NCBI GenBank assembly: GCA_022059125.1
Contig: JAEUWY010000020.1
Location: 1,736,001-1,800,000 of the forward strand
Reading direction: 5' to 3'
Length of the DNA stretch: 64,000 nucleotides
From: Corynespora cassiicola
Lineage: Eukaryota > Ascomycota > Dothideomycetes > Pleosporales > Corynesporascaceae
The notes beneath the pieces are model-generated. The model saw nothing but the letters and a program-made list of their open reading frames with translations. It was not told the DNA's origin and did not search any database. Within the stretch, counting starts at the first letter, position 1. Every line of letters starts with the position of its first letter. This document shows positions 11,480 to 23,922 of this stretch, in pieces. Made by a program: the position numbers and the translations under genes.

Positions 11480-12566
11480 GCGTGTGAGTGGGTTGGCGTG
11501 TGCGTCGTGTACGATGATGGCCGGATGGGCCCGGATGTCTGGGCCACTGCCACGGCGATAACAAAAGTCTTGGTCAGATTGTGGCAGGTGCAATTGTGGG
11601 CTTGGGGGTTTTTTTTTGGGACCCGAGTCTGGTTTTAGCGATTATATGAATACCAGATGATTTATGTTTGTTCATGAAAGGTCTATTTTGCTTTGCGTGA
11701 GTCAGGAGCTGATGTCTGGTTCCATGAGGAGGAAGATGGCGTGACATTCGGGCACGACACCTGATGTCGTAAGAATTAAATGTGGCGCAGACGTTGAAGT
11801 AATGCGGTGTTCCCATGTGCTTGGGCCAGGGCTTTGGTCGCTAGGGTTATGAGGTTGATGGTTTTGCAACATGCACCGATAGGTCTTGGGATGGACATGG
11901 GTAGAATGGAAGAATACACTTGATGTCTACAGCCCACGGTAAATCCAGACATATCCACCATTGGGACAGGGACACGCGTCCTCATGGACCCCTTCTTTCT
12001 GTCCTCTTTCTTCGACCTCTTGGTCTTGCATCAGCTACTCGGCTTGTAACCCTGAGTTGATTCACGGCGGAGCAGACCTGTGCCAAAAGCGGGATACCGT
12101 GAGATATCACGGCACTAGAAGAGAGGTATACGCAAAGAAGAATGTTTTCGGTTTGTGTCTGGAGCAGTGTCTTTTGCATGGCTGTTTGAAGGGTCCTAGC
12201 TTTGTGAGAACCCTTTTTTCGAACATTTCAAGGCGGTTCAGCCATGAACTTCCACCTCGTATTCTTATACAACGGTCGTGTGGTAGCTAGCTGCTTGGGT
12301 AATAGGCTAGGCCAAAAACCAAGCTTCGGCAGAAACATCACCATCAACCACACTTCCAGAGGTTCAACGTCGACGAAGATCGTTACACAATATCTTACAA
12401 ACTAAATCTACGACGATCTAGCAAAAACGCGTAAAAGAAAGAAGAAAAAAAGCTTAACGAGAGGGGTATCAAGTGCAAACCTCCCTAACATCGATCCTAC
12501 AAGAAGGGTATACTGTACAAGCCGTGCAGGATGCTGCTGCTGCTGCTCGCCTCGGAGAGGAGTTCT
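11480..12566. other. convergent intergenic region
   Basis: The 3' flanks of the permease (+) and the acyltransferase (-) face each other here. I see no gene. A CTG/CAG-type triplet run lies near 12533-12548, just past the acyltransferase stop. Confidence 0.5.
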
Positions 12567-14445
12567 TTATACAAGGACGTACAATGCGCACATCTACCAA
12601 TGGTCAGTCAGCCAAACCCCCAAAAGATACGGGAACAAAAGCACATCAAACTCACCATGGCAAGTCCCAAAATCATGGAGCACCAGAAGAGCACATTGTT
12701 CAGCAGGGTGCGGCCTCGGACCCACTTGCTGCGCTGCACCATGACGATGGGCATCTGGAGCATCATGGCGAAGAAGCCGTAGCCGCGGAACTTGCGCGTG
12801 ATGCAGCCCATGACGAGCTCGTGGGCCAGCGCGCTGATGAAGAAGGTGATGACCGTGGCCACGGGCCGCGACATGTGGTTCTTGGAGGCGCTGTAGACGT
12901 GGCGGCGGAAAAAGTGGTGCACGGGCTTGTTCCACTCGCGCGAGAATTCAAGCCAGTCGCACGAGTTCCACCAGTCGGCGTAGAATTGGCGGTCGGCGAA
13001 GCCTGGGAATGGATGTTAATGGATGGTGGGTGGCGGGGCATGAATGGAAGGGGGGAACGTACGTGTGATTTCGGCAAAGGCGCCCAGGACATACTCGAAG
13101 ATGACCAGGAAGACGAGTAGGAAGGCGAGCATAAAGGGGAAAAGGAGGCGGCCAATGGTCTCGCCCATGATCAGGGCAAAGTCCAGGGCTCCGCTGGATT
13201 CAGCCAATCTGACTGCATTTTCGTCAAGCACGGGCAAGATGAATTCTTCGGTGGTGATGGTCAGGAGGAAAATGCAGCCAAACACGGCGAGCGTCTTGTA
13301 GAAGAGCTCCATCCATCGGATTCTCGGGGTTCTCGGGTATTCCAACTCGTAACAGAGGGTAGGGCAGAAGATGAAGTCGACAAAGTTGTGCATGGTCAGG
13401 TTCTGAGGATAGGAAACGTTTCCGAGGGGCGATGCTAGTTCAAAAGCAAGATCTTCCCGCAAATGGCGCAGCCTCTCAGCCTTTGCATCCTGTTCATCCT
13501 TGTGCGTAGGAGACTGCGGAATCTCATGCAAGTGAGTGCGCGGTCTGGGGTATCGGTACGCGGGGCCTGTGTCGGTTGAATCAGTACCGTCCAAGTCATT
13601 CAGGCGACGCCGTGTCTCGCTCAAATGGCCATTATAGAATCTAGAATGGTCAGTAAAGCTCGCATCATAGCAACCAAGCCGCAACATACGCGTATGAATG
13701 CATCTTCATGAAGATGGCCAAAAGGTGCAAGGTGAAGAAAACTTGGGCAGTCCAGCTCCAGTCCCGAATGAACGGGTAGGTGCACCAGAATGCTAGCCAT
13801 ACCGCCTGGAAGATGCTCTGAAAGACTATTCCCAGCTTATTCCATCGCATTGCGCCAGAAGTGCTCATGTACAGTTTGTGCAGCGGAAGTGACAAGGCGG
13901 TGCTCGCAACCATTGCGCCGTCACAGAAAGCCAGCTCCCACACCTTCTCCCTAAAATGAGCCCACTGCTTCATGGCCAAGGGGTAGCCCGTCTCCTTGTA
14001 GTTGCGCAGCATGCTGGTAATGACCATGATGGCGAGGCCGATCCAGAAGAGGACAAAGAAGCCGCGGAAGTCGCGGTAGTCGCTCTGGGGGTCGAAGTGG
14101 GATACGCGGTCGACATATTCGATGGTGGGGAACATGCGCTGCTTCTGCTGGGCGCGGATCTGGCGACGTGCAGAGGACGAGGCCTGTACAGAGGGTGGCG
14201 CATCTGCGGGTATGGGGGTGGTTCGGCCGCTATCTGGATTAGCGCATGCAGGACACGCAGGCGCATGGTAGGTATAGGTACCTCGACAGACCGGATCCCG
14301 TCTCTTTGAAGCCATTCAGGCGGCTGCCGTCGTCGCTGAGCTGCGGCTTGAGCAGGTCGATCCTGGTGGGCTTGCGCGGGCGCGGCTGGTGGTAGTCGCC
14401 GTGGCCGTTCTGGGTGCGGGCGTCTATAGAGGTGGATTCGGACAT
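12567..14445 (-). CDS. ARE2: sterol O-acyltransferase (MBOAT family, Are1/Are2-like)
   Basis: ER membrane enzyme that esterifies ergosterol and its precursors with fatty acyl-CoA for lipid-droplet storage; 551 residues. Exons on the minus strand: 14445-14282, 14229-13690, 13640-13063, 13002-12656 and a 27-nt last exon 12593-12567 (MCALYVLV, stop). The four introns are 52, 49, 60 and 62 nt and every phase closes. A polar N-terminus of about 100 residues precedes multiple hydrophobic helices. Family motifs visible are KMHSYAFYNGHL (formed across a splice), FYADWWNS (also beside a splice) and the active-site-type histidine in FISALAHELVMG. The KMHS-FYNG element favours the sterol (ARE/ACAT) branch over DGAT1. 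The tiny last exon is easy to miss; reading through its donor adds an unrelated tail. Confidence 0.93.
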
Positions 14446-15039
14446 GATGGGGAGGAGGGCGTGCGCATGCTGGAGCAGCAGAGGAAGTGCGAAAGGAGTG
14501 TATTTAAGGATGCGGTCAGCCCAGACTTTTTGGTGATCAGCACGGGAGTCAGATGGGGCAGTGGAAGCGCGGGTCGGAGATCAAAAGGGTAGCATTGAGC
14601 GGCCAAAGAGGAAAGGCAGGCATTAACAGGATTGGCAATAGGCTACACGTATGCAGCATGCGCCCGTAACAGGGACACTCTGGCTCGCGCACCGCGTAGA
14701 AGAACACGCAAGGCCTATGACGGATGCAACGGCCCATCCATGCCCAGGTCGTTACATCACCGAGTCAGTTGCCCAAAACGCCGCCCCTAGTCCGTTTTGG
14801 AGGCCCCGTACCTCCTACCTGTCCCTGCCCGGCGAATCGTTGACCCGCCCGCCGCATCGACGAGACGCTCACTGGCAATTATCAGCCAGCAGCAACAGCA
14901 CCACGTCCGCGATCCGACCCACTGCTGCCCCCGTCCCCGGCCCGCTATCACTCCCTCGCCGCCATTGCAAGTCCCCGCGACCTGCCCGCATTAGAGCCCC
15001 TCGTAAATCCGCCCGGGTGGGGTCCTCGAGGCCACCGCA
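14446..15039. other. divergent promoter region between ARE and APL4
   Basis: About 0.6 kb separate two divergently transcribed genes, so both promoters must lie here. I see no coding potential and no clear TATA box. Confidence 0.5.
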
Positions 15040-17842
15040 ATGACTTCCCGTACGCCAAGCACTGCACCGCCGCCACTGCTGTCCATGGCCTTGTGTTAAC
15101 GAGCTTGCAGTAAAGCAATTCATTCGGAATGTGCGCGCAGCCAAGACCATCGCCGACGAGCGGGCCGTCGTCCAGAAGGAGAGCGCCGCAATTCGCGCGA
15201 GCTTCAGGGAAGAGAGCCACGACTCCAATGTGAGGTGCGTACCACCCACATCACCCGCCGGACGTGCACATATTCATGCGTGAGCAGGAGAAACAATGTA
15301 GCCAAGCTGCTGTACCTCTTCACCCTCGGTGAGAGGACGCACTTCGGCCAGATTGAATGTCTGAAGCTGCTGGCCTCCCCGCGCTTCGCTGACAAGCGCT
15401 TGGGTTACCTGGGGACCATGTTGCTGTTGGACGAGAACCAGGAGGTCCTCACGCTGGTCACAAACTCGCTCAAAAAGTAAGTCGTTGTCGTCGTCGTCCT
15501 CTCTCCAGTGCCGTGCTGATGGCTGCCTAAGTGACCTGAACCACCCCAACCAGTACATTGTGGGTCTGGCCCTCTGTACTCTCGGAAACATAGCCTCCGT
15601 CGAAATGGCACGAGACCTGTTCCCCGAAGTCGAGACGATACTAGCGAGCGCAAACCCCTACATCAGACGAAAGGCTGCCTTGTGCGCCATGAGAATATGT
15701 CGCAAGGTGCCCGATCTCCAGGAGCATTTCCTGGAAAAGTCCAAGCTCTTGCTTCAGGATCGCAACCATGGTGTTTTGCTGTGCGGAATCACTCTTGTGG
15801 CAAACCTATGTGAGGCCGACGAAGCCGAGGATGGCGAGAACGGCGTTGCGGACATGTTCCGTCCCATGGTGCCCAGCTTGGTCAAGATTCTAAAGGGGCT
15901 TTCATCGTCTGGATATGCTCCCGAGCACGACGTCACCGGCATTACCGATCCCTTCTTACAGTGCAAGATTCTACAGTTGCTGCGTGTCTTGGCTCGCGGC
16001 GATGCCCAAGTCAGCGAACAGATAAACGATATCTTGGCCCAGGTCGCCACCAACACAGAATCCTCAAAGAACGTTGGAAACTCAATCCTTTACGAGGCTG
16101 TACTTACCATCCTGGACATTGAGGCGGATTCCGGTTTGCGCGTGCTCGGTGTCAACATTCTTGGAAAGTTCCTGTCCAACAGGGACAACAACATCAGATA
16201 TGTTGCTTTGAACACATTGATAAAGGTGGTTGCTGTGGAGCCAAATGCCGTTCAACGACACCGTAATACCATTCTGGACTGTCTCCGCGATCCTGATATT
16301 AGTATTCGACGCAGAGCTTTGGACCTCAGTTTCACTCTTATCAATGAGAGCAATGTCCGCGTGTTGATCCGGGAGCTCCTGGCTTTCCTCGAGGTTGCCG
16401 ACAACGAGTTTAAGCCAGTCATGACATCCCAGATTGGCATTGCAGCTGACCGCTTCGCACCGAACAAGAGGTGGCACGTTGACACTATGCTGCGCGTTTT
16501 GAAACTTGTGAGTCTTGCAAAACAGTATCATCTTAATATCATCTGACCTCAACTAGGCCGGTTCATATGTCAAGGAACAGATACTCTCTTCATTTGTCCG
16601 CCTTATTGCCACTACCCCGGATCTTCAGACCTATGCCGTCCAGAAACTCTACGCTGCCTTGAAAGAAGATATTACGCAAGACGGTCTTACCCTAGCTGGT
16701 TCGTGGGTCATAGGTGAATATGGAGACGCACTGTTAAGAGGAGGGCAGTATGAAGAGGAGGAACTAGTTAAGGAAGTTAAAGAAGCCGATATTGTGGATC
16801 TTTTTGAGACCATCCTAGGCAGCAGTTACGCTACATTGAACGTCACTCAGTACATCGTCACGGCTTCAATGAAGCTCACGACCCGACTGAATGAACCTGC
16901 TCAGGTAGAACGATTAAGGCGACTACTCCAGAGATATGGAACGAACCTGGACGTGGAGATTCAGCAGCGAGCGGTCGAGTACGGAAACCTGTTTGGCTAT
17001 GATCAGGTCAGGAAGGGTGTCCTCGAGAAGATGCCCCCACCAGAAATTCGTGAGGAGCAGCGTGTGCTCGGCGAAGCTACCAAATCTAAGCGCCAGTCCA
17101 AAATTCTTAAGAAGAAGCCAGCACAGGCTGCCACGGAGGATCTGCTTTTGGACCTTATGGGCGATTCAGGTGTACCGGAAGCTAATGGCGCAGCCAATGG
17201 TTCTCAGGCTCAGAGTGCGGACCTCCTGGCTGACATGCTTGGTGGAGGCGGACCATCGACATCCTCGCCCCCTCCCCAGTCATCCACTCCACAGCAGTCG
17301 AACGTTGCCAACATCATGGACCTTTTTAATACCGGACCTTCCAGCTCACCGGCTCCCGCACCAGCTCCCGCTCAGCCCGCATCTATGGACCTTTTCGGTG
17401 GAATGTCATCGCCGCCGCCGCAAACGGCCACACCTCCAGTCGCATCAGGACCTCCAGCACACACCGCATACAACAAGAACGACTTACAGGTTACATTCCA
17501 GCTAAAGCGTGATGCTAACGCTATCCAACTTCTTGCTCGCTTCCGTAATGTGGGAGCCCTCAGTCAACTGTCGGGTGTAAACTTGCAGGCTGCCGTACCC
17601 AAAAGCCAAAAGTTACAGCTCCAACCCATCAGTCAGAGCGATTTGGCCGGAGGACAGGAGGCGACACAGCAAATGCGGGTCACGTCCGTCAATGGAGTAA
17701 GTCTGACGGTCCTTGATAGCATAATATGTCACTAACATTCGTAAAGCCACCCCCCGCACGGTTGAGGCTGAGGTTGAAGATTTCGTATGCTGCTTCTGCA
17801 GGTCCTGTCACGGAACAAGTCGATTGGTCCGAACCGACATAG
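15040..17842 (+). CDS. APL4: AP-1 clathrin adaptor complex, gamma-adaptin subunit
   Basis: Large subunit of the AP-1 adaptor, which recruits clathrin and cargo at the trans-Golgi and endosomes; 844 residues. Exons: 15040-15049, 15111-15234, 15288-15476, 15532-16507, 16557-17696, 17747-17842. The first exon is only 10 nt (ATG ACT TCC C) and joins to give [20 protein letters not shown], the near-invariant gamma-adaptin start. The trunk of HEAT-like helices runs to about residue 590 ([37 protein letters not shown]). The Pro/Ser/Ala-rich hinge carries acidic-leucine boxes of the clathrin-binding kind ([22 protein letters not shown]). The ear domain starts at [20 protein letters not shown] and ends EQVDWSEPT. 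All five introns are 49-61 nt. Confidence 0.97.
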
Positions 17843-18518
17843 GTTATTGCGCTTGAAAATTAGGGTTGCATGGAGCGTTTGGGACGAATGGTAGAAATAA
17901 ATGGAACCTTTTATCCGGCGTCAAATGTGTGTTTGTACGTGGGTGAATGAAGAAGATTCGAGTTCCAATCGAACCAAGTCACCATGCATGATTTGAGAGC
18001 AGGAACGTGGCTGTAAAATGGTTCCCAGGTCCATGTTCGAACAAGATAGCCAATTCAACAAAGGTCTCAAAGGGAAGTTATTCTTGCATCTACGTCTTTA
18101 TGCACACATACGTATCCTCGCCCCAATACCCCGTGGAAACGACCGGACTATGCACCCCAGCTTGACCGTCGCCATGCAGAAGCCAAAAACAAACACAAAA
18201 GACAGCACACGACAACTCGCATTAGACCATTGTCCATCGAAAGCAATGCTCGGATCGCAAGTATACTATGTATAGTTCGTAAACTTCATTAACGTCCTCA
18301 GTTCCACGCGTTTTCCTGGCTGATCCGCTCCTTCGCTCGCTCCACTATGCGCCGGTGGGTATCTTATCGCCATCGCCATCGCCATTCCATTTCCGCCTCA
18401 TCGTTGCCTCCCCTGTCATCCAACCATAGCGTTACGACTTTGATGTCCAGTTTAAGTAGAAGAACAAGCACTATTGCATTTTGATGTCTTCTTCCATACT
18501 GTTAAGAGGGAGCAAATA
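17843..18518. other. convergent intergenic region
   Basis: 3' flanks of APL4 (+) and the myotubularin gene (-). No gene or structured element seen. A short CATCGC repeat lies near 18368-18386. Confidence 0.5.
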
Positions 18519-21067
18519 CTATTGCATCTCAACCTCCATCTCCTGTCTCACCTCACGGCTTGCGCTACGGCTCCTGCTGCGACCGGGAGATTGGTTCCTA
18601 CTGCCGATGCCCAGATTGGCCATGCCCGTCGCGAGGTTCTGGCCAAGATTCTGGCTGAAAGCTGCGGCAGCGTCGAGGGGTGTGGGGGTAGGACCTGCAG
18701 TTTTCGTACCTGGAGGGCTGGCGGCTTGAATAGGTGGCGGATGCTCTGTGGTACCTGCACCCTCCGCTTTCTCTGCAGTCTCAACACCGGTGACAATTGG
18801 TTCTTGGACGAGCGGCGTTGAAGTACCACTACGCCCATTTGGCGAGTTAGTCAAGCCGCTGGTCTGAGGGGTCAGATTCGCAGGCACTTGTGGCCCGAAA
18901 GTATTCATCTCCTCGTCAGAGCGACCAAAGCATTCGGCCCACCACCTAGTTTCGCCCTTGCGCGGAAAGATCATGCGTTCCTGACCACGAACTGCATCAT
19001 CAACTTTAGGGTCGTAATTTGGGTTCAGAAACTCTTGTTTCCGTGCAAGAAAATAATCCCAGACAGAACGAGTACGTTGAGCGGCGCGAGCTTCGATGCG
19101 TTCCTTTTCGCTGTCGAAGAGAAATGTGCCATACTGACAAGAGTAGAGATGATAAAGCAGACGTCGAAGGAAACGCTCGTTAAACTCGAAGCGAGTCGGA
19201 TACTGGTGGACGAGCTGGTATGTGCAGTCAAGGAACTGGTGGAAGACGGGGGACAGCTCGTTGACTTTGGTCACGCGGTGCTCTTCAGCCGCGCCAATTT
19301 TTGCGGTTGGCTTCGGGTTTGCTGGGTTATCAGTAGCAGGATCGGATACAGGCTGTAGTTCGCCGCCGTTACCATCTGCCGTCTGATTGAGCGACTCGTT
19401 GGACTCGTTCGGCCGATTGAAGAGGCCACGGGCACCGCGAAGAGCATTCTCAAAAGGGTTGCCGCCGCCTTGAGAATCGGTCTTGCGGTCTATACGTTCG
19501 TTCTCGATGGAGAACCACTTGTCACTACTGAGGAAACCAGACCGGTGGCGGAACATGTGTCCGAACGAAAGCCAGTCTTTCTCCACTAATACGATGAATC
19601 CCTCGAGAGTCCGGTAGTAAGGATCAAGGCATATCTGGCTCAGAGCGCTCAACTGACTCGTCCGATCCCAGCCATCCGAGCAGTGTATCAGTACATGCGA
19701 ATGCATGATTCCCACAGTCCGAGCAATAAGTGCAGTTCCATCCAAAATGTTACTGATATGCTTGATCCAGCCGCTCTTCGCGAGCAAGTTGCGGTTTGGG
19801 GGCAAGTTCAAAAAGTCGGACTCCTTTAATGCCTCGACGATATAATCCAAGGACCTCCGCATGACGTGGATGTTGTCTATGCCCAGGTATGCCTTCTCTG
19901 CGCCAGGGTAGTAGTCCATCTTCTCGGAACCTAAGCCGACGGCTTGCATGGCGTATGCATTCACGGTTGGACGCGCATCTACGATCAGGTTGCGCTGCTG
20001 TGCGCCATATATCTTGGGTTGGTCAGCCTCCTCAAGCTCCGAAGACTCGGTAAGATCGTCCATGGATCTAGCGGCCGTTTCGGTCTCTCCATCGACTATC
20101 CCAACAAATGAACTGTCAGCAGTGGATTCGTTCAGGTTCACTACACTTGAATCGGGACTGGGGCGATTCGGTGTAGGTGTCTGAGACGTCTTCCAACCTC
20201 TATTTGTAGCAAAGATGGCTGCAACCAGCCTCTCATCCTGCGGGTTTCGATTCCCGCGTATACCTGGCTGGGGCTGCGAGCTCCGTGTTATAGAGCAGTT
20301 GTTTATGGGATGACGATATACGAGGGCAGGTATACGTTGCCTTGAGCGGTACTCGCCGGCATATCTGAGGACGCTATCCGAGACTTTTGAGGGAACGACG
20401 ATCAGTGCGGGATACGTCTTTGAGTACTAGAACATATGTGAATAACTTCTAGGTAACCTACGTTGTATTTCAAACATACCTTGTACTCTATGTTGATCTC
20501 CGATATGCGCCATCCTTTGTCCGTCTCCTTGGGGCTGATGCCTAATCGCTTCCACTCGCGGCGCGCATCGTAAATCTCCCAGCCATTGAACTGGTCCTCC
20601 GGAGGCTTCGGTTGGTATGAGAAGGCCAATAATTTGTCTAACCGACCGATCTTGCATGACAGCCCCCGGATGGTGTCGTACACGTCACGCGCCTTCCTCT
20701 CGTCGGTGAAGTTGAAAGCAAAGTATGTAAAGTCCCGACAGCGCAGTCGGATGGACGACTCCTGGCGAGACGCGGGCGGTGCAGTACGCAATAGGCAGTG
20801 TGAGATCATAGGGTATGTTATCCACACTTCCTTTTGCCGGGGCGGCTTCGCAGAGGGGGAAGAGCCCGGAGGAGGAGTGGGCAGGTAGCTAAAGACCATA
20901 TGGTGGGGCATGAGGTGCAGCGTCCCGTCAAAGCGGGTTCCTCTCCGCCATAGGGCGACATCTTCTACCTTTTTAAGCTGAGCATGAAGTCGTTTCGAGT
21001 CTTGCGGGGGATCTACCTTGCTAACGCGGATCCTCTCCATGGTGACCCGACTCAACAGTTGCCGCAC
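18519..21067 (-). CDS. YMR1: myotubularin-type phosphoinositide 3-phosphatase
   Basis: Removes the 3-phosphate from PI3P and PI(3,5)P2 on endosomal and vacuolar membranes. Exons 21067-20480 and 20426-18519 (831 residues) join in phase 0 (INIEYK|YSKTYPALIVVPS) across a 53-nt intron. Residues about 1-130 form the PH-GRAM domain (FDGTLHLMPHHMVFSYLP). The catalytic domain follows and contains the P-loop HCSDGWDRTSQ, with all CX5R residues present, so the enzyme should be active. After the catalytic core (FLRRLLYHLYSCQYGTFLFDSE) the C-terminal tail of about 120 residues is low-complexity, Pro/Thr/Ser-rich and ends RSRSRSASREVRQEMEVEMQ. A second possible start is Met-10 (MERIRVSKVD), which fits the conserved region equally well. 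Confidence 0.95.
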
Positions 21068-21894
21068 AGGTGGAGGGGGCGCAGCGGGACTGGTTCTCGG
21101 GCGGCCAAGGTCTTACAAGTGAACGAGATACGTGTGTGGTAGAGAAGAGAGGTAATAGTTGTATGCACCATATGCGGGGTCTAGCGTCGGGCATACATGC
21201 TGGCGTGGTGGTGAATTGATCGCATGCCCGCCGTCATGGTTCGTCCCACCGGCCGCTTGGGCCACCTCCGAGAGCTTGGCACATACCCCAATCCACGACC
21301 TCCGAGAACAACTCCGCATACTGCTTCACACCTCACAGGTAGTATACAAAGCTGTCCCGTATAGCTTTATCACAGGCTTGGTGAAAATAATCATTCCTCA
21401 TTATTCTATTTTTACAGGCACGTCTAACTTAAAGGGATAATAGCTTATTCAACCACCTCAATTCCGCCGTGGTCTTCATACCTGCCGCATTTTTATTCAG
21501 CGGTTGTTCTACAAGTCACATCAACCTACCGTACGCTTACATCAAGACTGTTGCACATAAGCTCGCATAAGAACCCTGATTGCTATGGACTTTAGTAGCC
21601 CCTACCTTGCTTGCGGTCGGCATGGAGAACACTAATAGGAAAGCTAAGAAAGTTAGGGTTGAAGCCATATTTCCACCCATCATCATTATTCCGCCGAAAC
21701 TACTCCAGGGTGCAAGGAAACCAGGGTAGGACTGCAGCCGTCTCATAGAACATGAACAGAAAATGCTATCGAATCCAGAGCGCACTTCTCGCCAGGAGTC
21801 ACGACACATGCCGTATCATGTTATACTGATGTGTGAGGATTATCGAATGTCACCAGTAAGTACGGGCACATTCCTGGCTATGTGACCAGCTCGC
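21068..21894. other. intergenic, no gene recognised
   Basis: Between the start of the myotubularin gene and the stop of the BBP gene. The only frame of note (minus strand, 21809-21537) has a hydrophobic patch but no signal-peptide start at its own Met, and no intron or family evidence supports it. Confidence 0.45.
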
Positions 21895-23922
21895 CTACGC
21901 CGGTGGAGGCGGAGGAGGCGGAGGGAGGTCGCTAGGTGGAGGAGGTGGCGGAGCCGGAGCCTCTCCAGGAGGAGGGGGTGGGGGTGGGTAACTCTGGAAT
22001 AACGGGCCCAATCCTGGCGGGGCTGGAGGCGGGGGCGCGCCAGCACCAGGAGCGCCATAAGAGCCCATACCAGGAGGGCCTGCCATCGGAGGAGCAGCGC
22101 CAGGAGCAGCGCCAGGAGCAGCGCCAGGGGCCGCGTCGTAGGATCCGTAACTGTTGTAGCCGTAGGAAGTAGAGGCAGCCCAAGGAGCAGGGTTAGAGCC
22201 GTAACCACCCTGGTTGTACGAAGCGTTGGCCCCAGAGGCCCCAGAGGCCCAGGGAGCAGGACCAGCGCTGGAGGCTCCTTCACGATCGTCGCGGCCGCGA
22301 GCCCAAGGGGCACTGCCGCCAGATCGCTCCCAAGGCTTACCACCGCGCTGTTCACCGCCACCATAGCCATCATCGCCCCCGTTGCCGTATTCGATAGTCT
22401 GCTGTGGTCGGCCGCTGCCTCCACCCAGCTCCGCCATGAATGCATCAATCTCGTTTTCGGTTCCACCGATCCGGCCAGCATTGCGGTCGCCATATCCGCC
22501 GCGGTTATCGTTACGCCAATTGCCGCCCTTGCGGTCAGGACAGTCGCGAGCCATGTGTCCAGCTTGACCACAGACACGGCAAATGATGCTGGCGGTGAAA
22601 TTCTGCTTCTGGGGACAATCGTACTTGCGGTGGCCAATCTCGCCACCTTTGATTGTTAGTGAAGTCAAATTTAGGGTTGGAAGGGGAATGTCCTCACAAT
22701 TCTGGCACGCCTGGTTTTCGTCGTCACGCAGGGTACCGTTAAGAGCAGCAAGCTCACGAAGCTGATTACGCTTGAGTTCGTTCTGGCCCTCAGGAATAGA
22801 AGCAGCCTTGGTTCATCAGTTAGTACTAATGTTTGCTCTGCTTGAAAGAATACAACATACTGTCTCGATAACGTTGTGAATGAGCTTCTTGGCTTTGTTC
22901 ACTTTCTCCTCGGTATCGGCCATAATAAGACAGTGTAGGTCCTCCTCCTGGTTGCTGGTGTGAGCTGCGTCAGATCGGCCTTTTCCTTCTTTCACAGAGC
23001 CTTTGCCACGGATCGCAATCTTTGCGCCTGACTCAGACTCCATCTTCTTGAGGGTGTTGCCACGGGGACCAATCAAAAGGCCAACTGTTAGTAGAAAAAA
23101 GAATGTTAGTAATCTGGTCCATGGTCTTGGGTGAACAGCGGATGACGAAAGGGTTAGTGGAAGGGTTAGTGACTGATACTAGACCAGCTAAATGCGATGC
23201 GCACTTAGAGGATCAAGTAAAACGGCCAAGACAAAGGCAAGGAAAACGCGATGCAAGGAAAAGGGAGGGGGAGTTAGTAAGCATACTGAAGTTAATCTCC
23301 GGATAGTCATTGACCGGAACATAGACCTTCTCCTGTGTCTTAGTAGGACGACGATAGTCGGCCGGTGGGTGGTAGTTAGGGAGTGTCTTCATGGCTTTTT
23401 CCACAAGCTTGTGGCGCTCATCCTCAAGACGCTTGCGGTAGCGATGCTCGCGCGTGTTGACACGCCGACCAAAGTTGTCGTACTGGGGCGGCGGGGAAGG
23501 GGAACGGTCACCCTCAGCGGGAACAACATCGTTGATCTTGAGCTTTTGGGTGATCTCCTCAATGCGCAAGTGCAACGTATAAGCGTCAAGCTGTTCCGTT
23601 GTCATGCGCGCATAAATGGCAGTGGGCAAGCCCATCAAGCCAGCAGCCTTGTTCTCGCTCGCGTCGCCCCATCGGTTGCGCTTCTTGCGTCGCTTCTGGC
23701 CATCGGATTCTGCAATATTCAGATTAGTATTGCTCCTACAGGTGTGATTTGGTTGTAAAACTTACCGCGCGTAGGACTACGTCCGCGCTTCAGCTCAGAC
23801 AAGCCCGTAGACGGCTCTGCGGGATTGTAACCTCCGTCATCAGCGTTGTCACCGCCGAAGCGACGACGATTGCCGAGCGGGATGTTATTTGAGCCGGTGA
23901 TTCCCTGATTGCGCCACGCCAT
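21895..23922 (-). CDS. BBP: branchpoint-binding protein BBP/SF1 (splicing factor 1)
   Basis: Binds the intron branchpoint sequence in the early spliceosome, in partnership with U2AF; 554 residues. Exons on the minus strand: 23922-23766, 23709-23287, 23084-22861, 22806-22698, 22646-21895. All phases close. The N-terminus carries RKKRNRWG (a ULM-like basic-Trp motif for U2AF65). The KH domain includes NFIGLLIGPRGNTLKKME, completed across intron 2, and a QUA2-type extension follows. Two CCHC zinc knuckles are complete: CQNCGEIGHRKYDC (made by the intron 4 join) and CRVCGQAGHMARDC. The C-terminus is Gly/Ala/Pro-rich with long polyproline runs for WW/FBP partners. Introns 1, 3 and 4 are 51-56 nt, but intron 2 is 202 nt and full of branchpoint-like hexamers (see the separate entry). 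Keeping intron 2 would add about 24 codons and then a stop, removing the KH domain. Confidence 0.96.
23085..23286 (-). promoter_or_regulatory. BBP intron 2 with five ACTAAC branchpoint-like hexamers
   Basis: This 202-nt intron runs from GTATGC to CTACTAACAG. On the transcribed strand ACTAAC occurs at 23278-23273 (8 nt inside the donor), 23170-23165, 23158-23153, 23110-23105 and 23092-23087. The last is too close to the AG to serve as branchpoint, so the 23110-23105 copy is the best functional one. The host protein recognises this very hexamer, so negative feedback on its own splicing is a natural hypothesis. This is inference; only the repeats and the length are seen. Confidence 0.6.

Noticed and set aside
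21537..21809. 90-codon minus-strand frame with a hydrophobic segment, a possible small secreted protein
   Set aside because: The hydrophobic part begins only at an internal Met; no TATA, intron or Cys pattern supports it.
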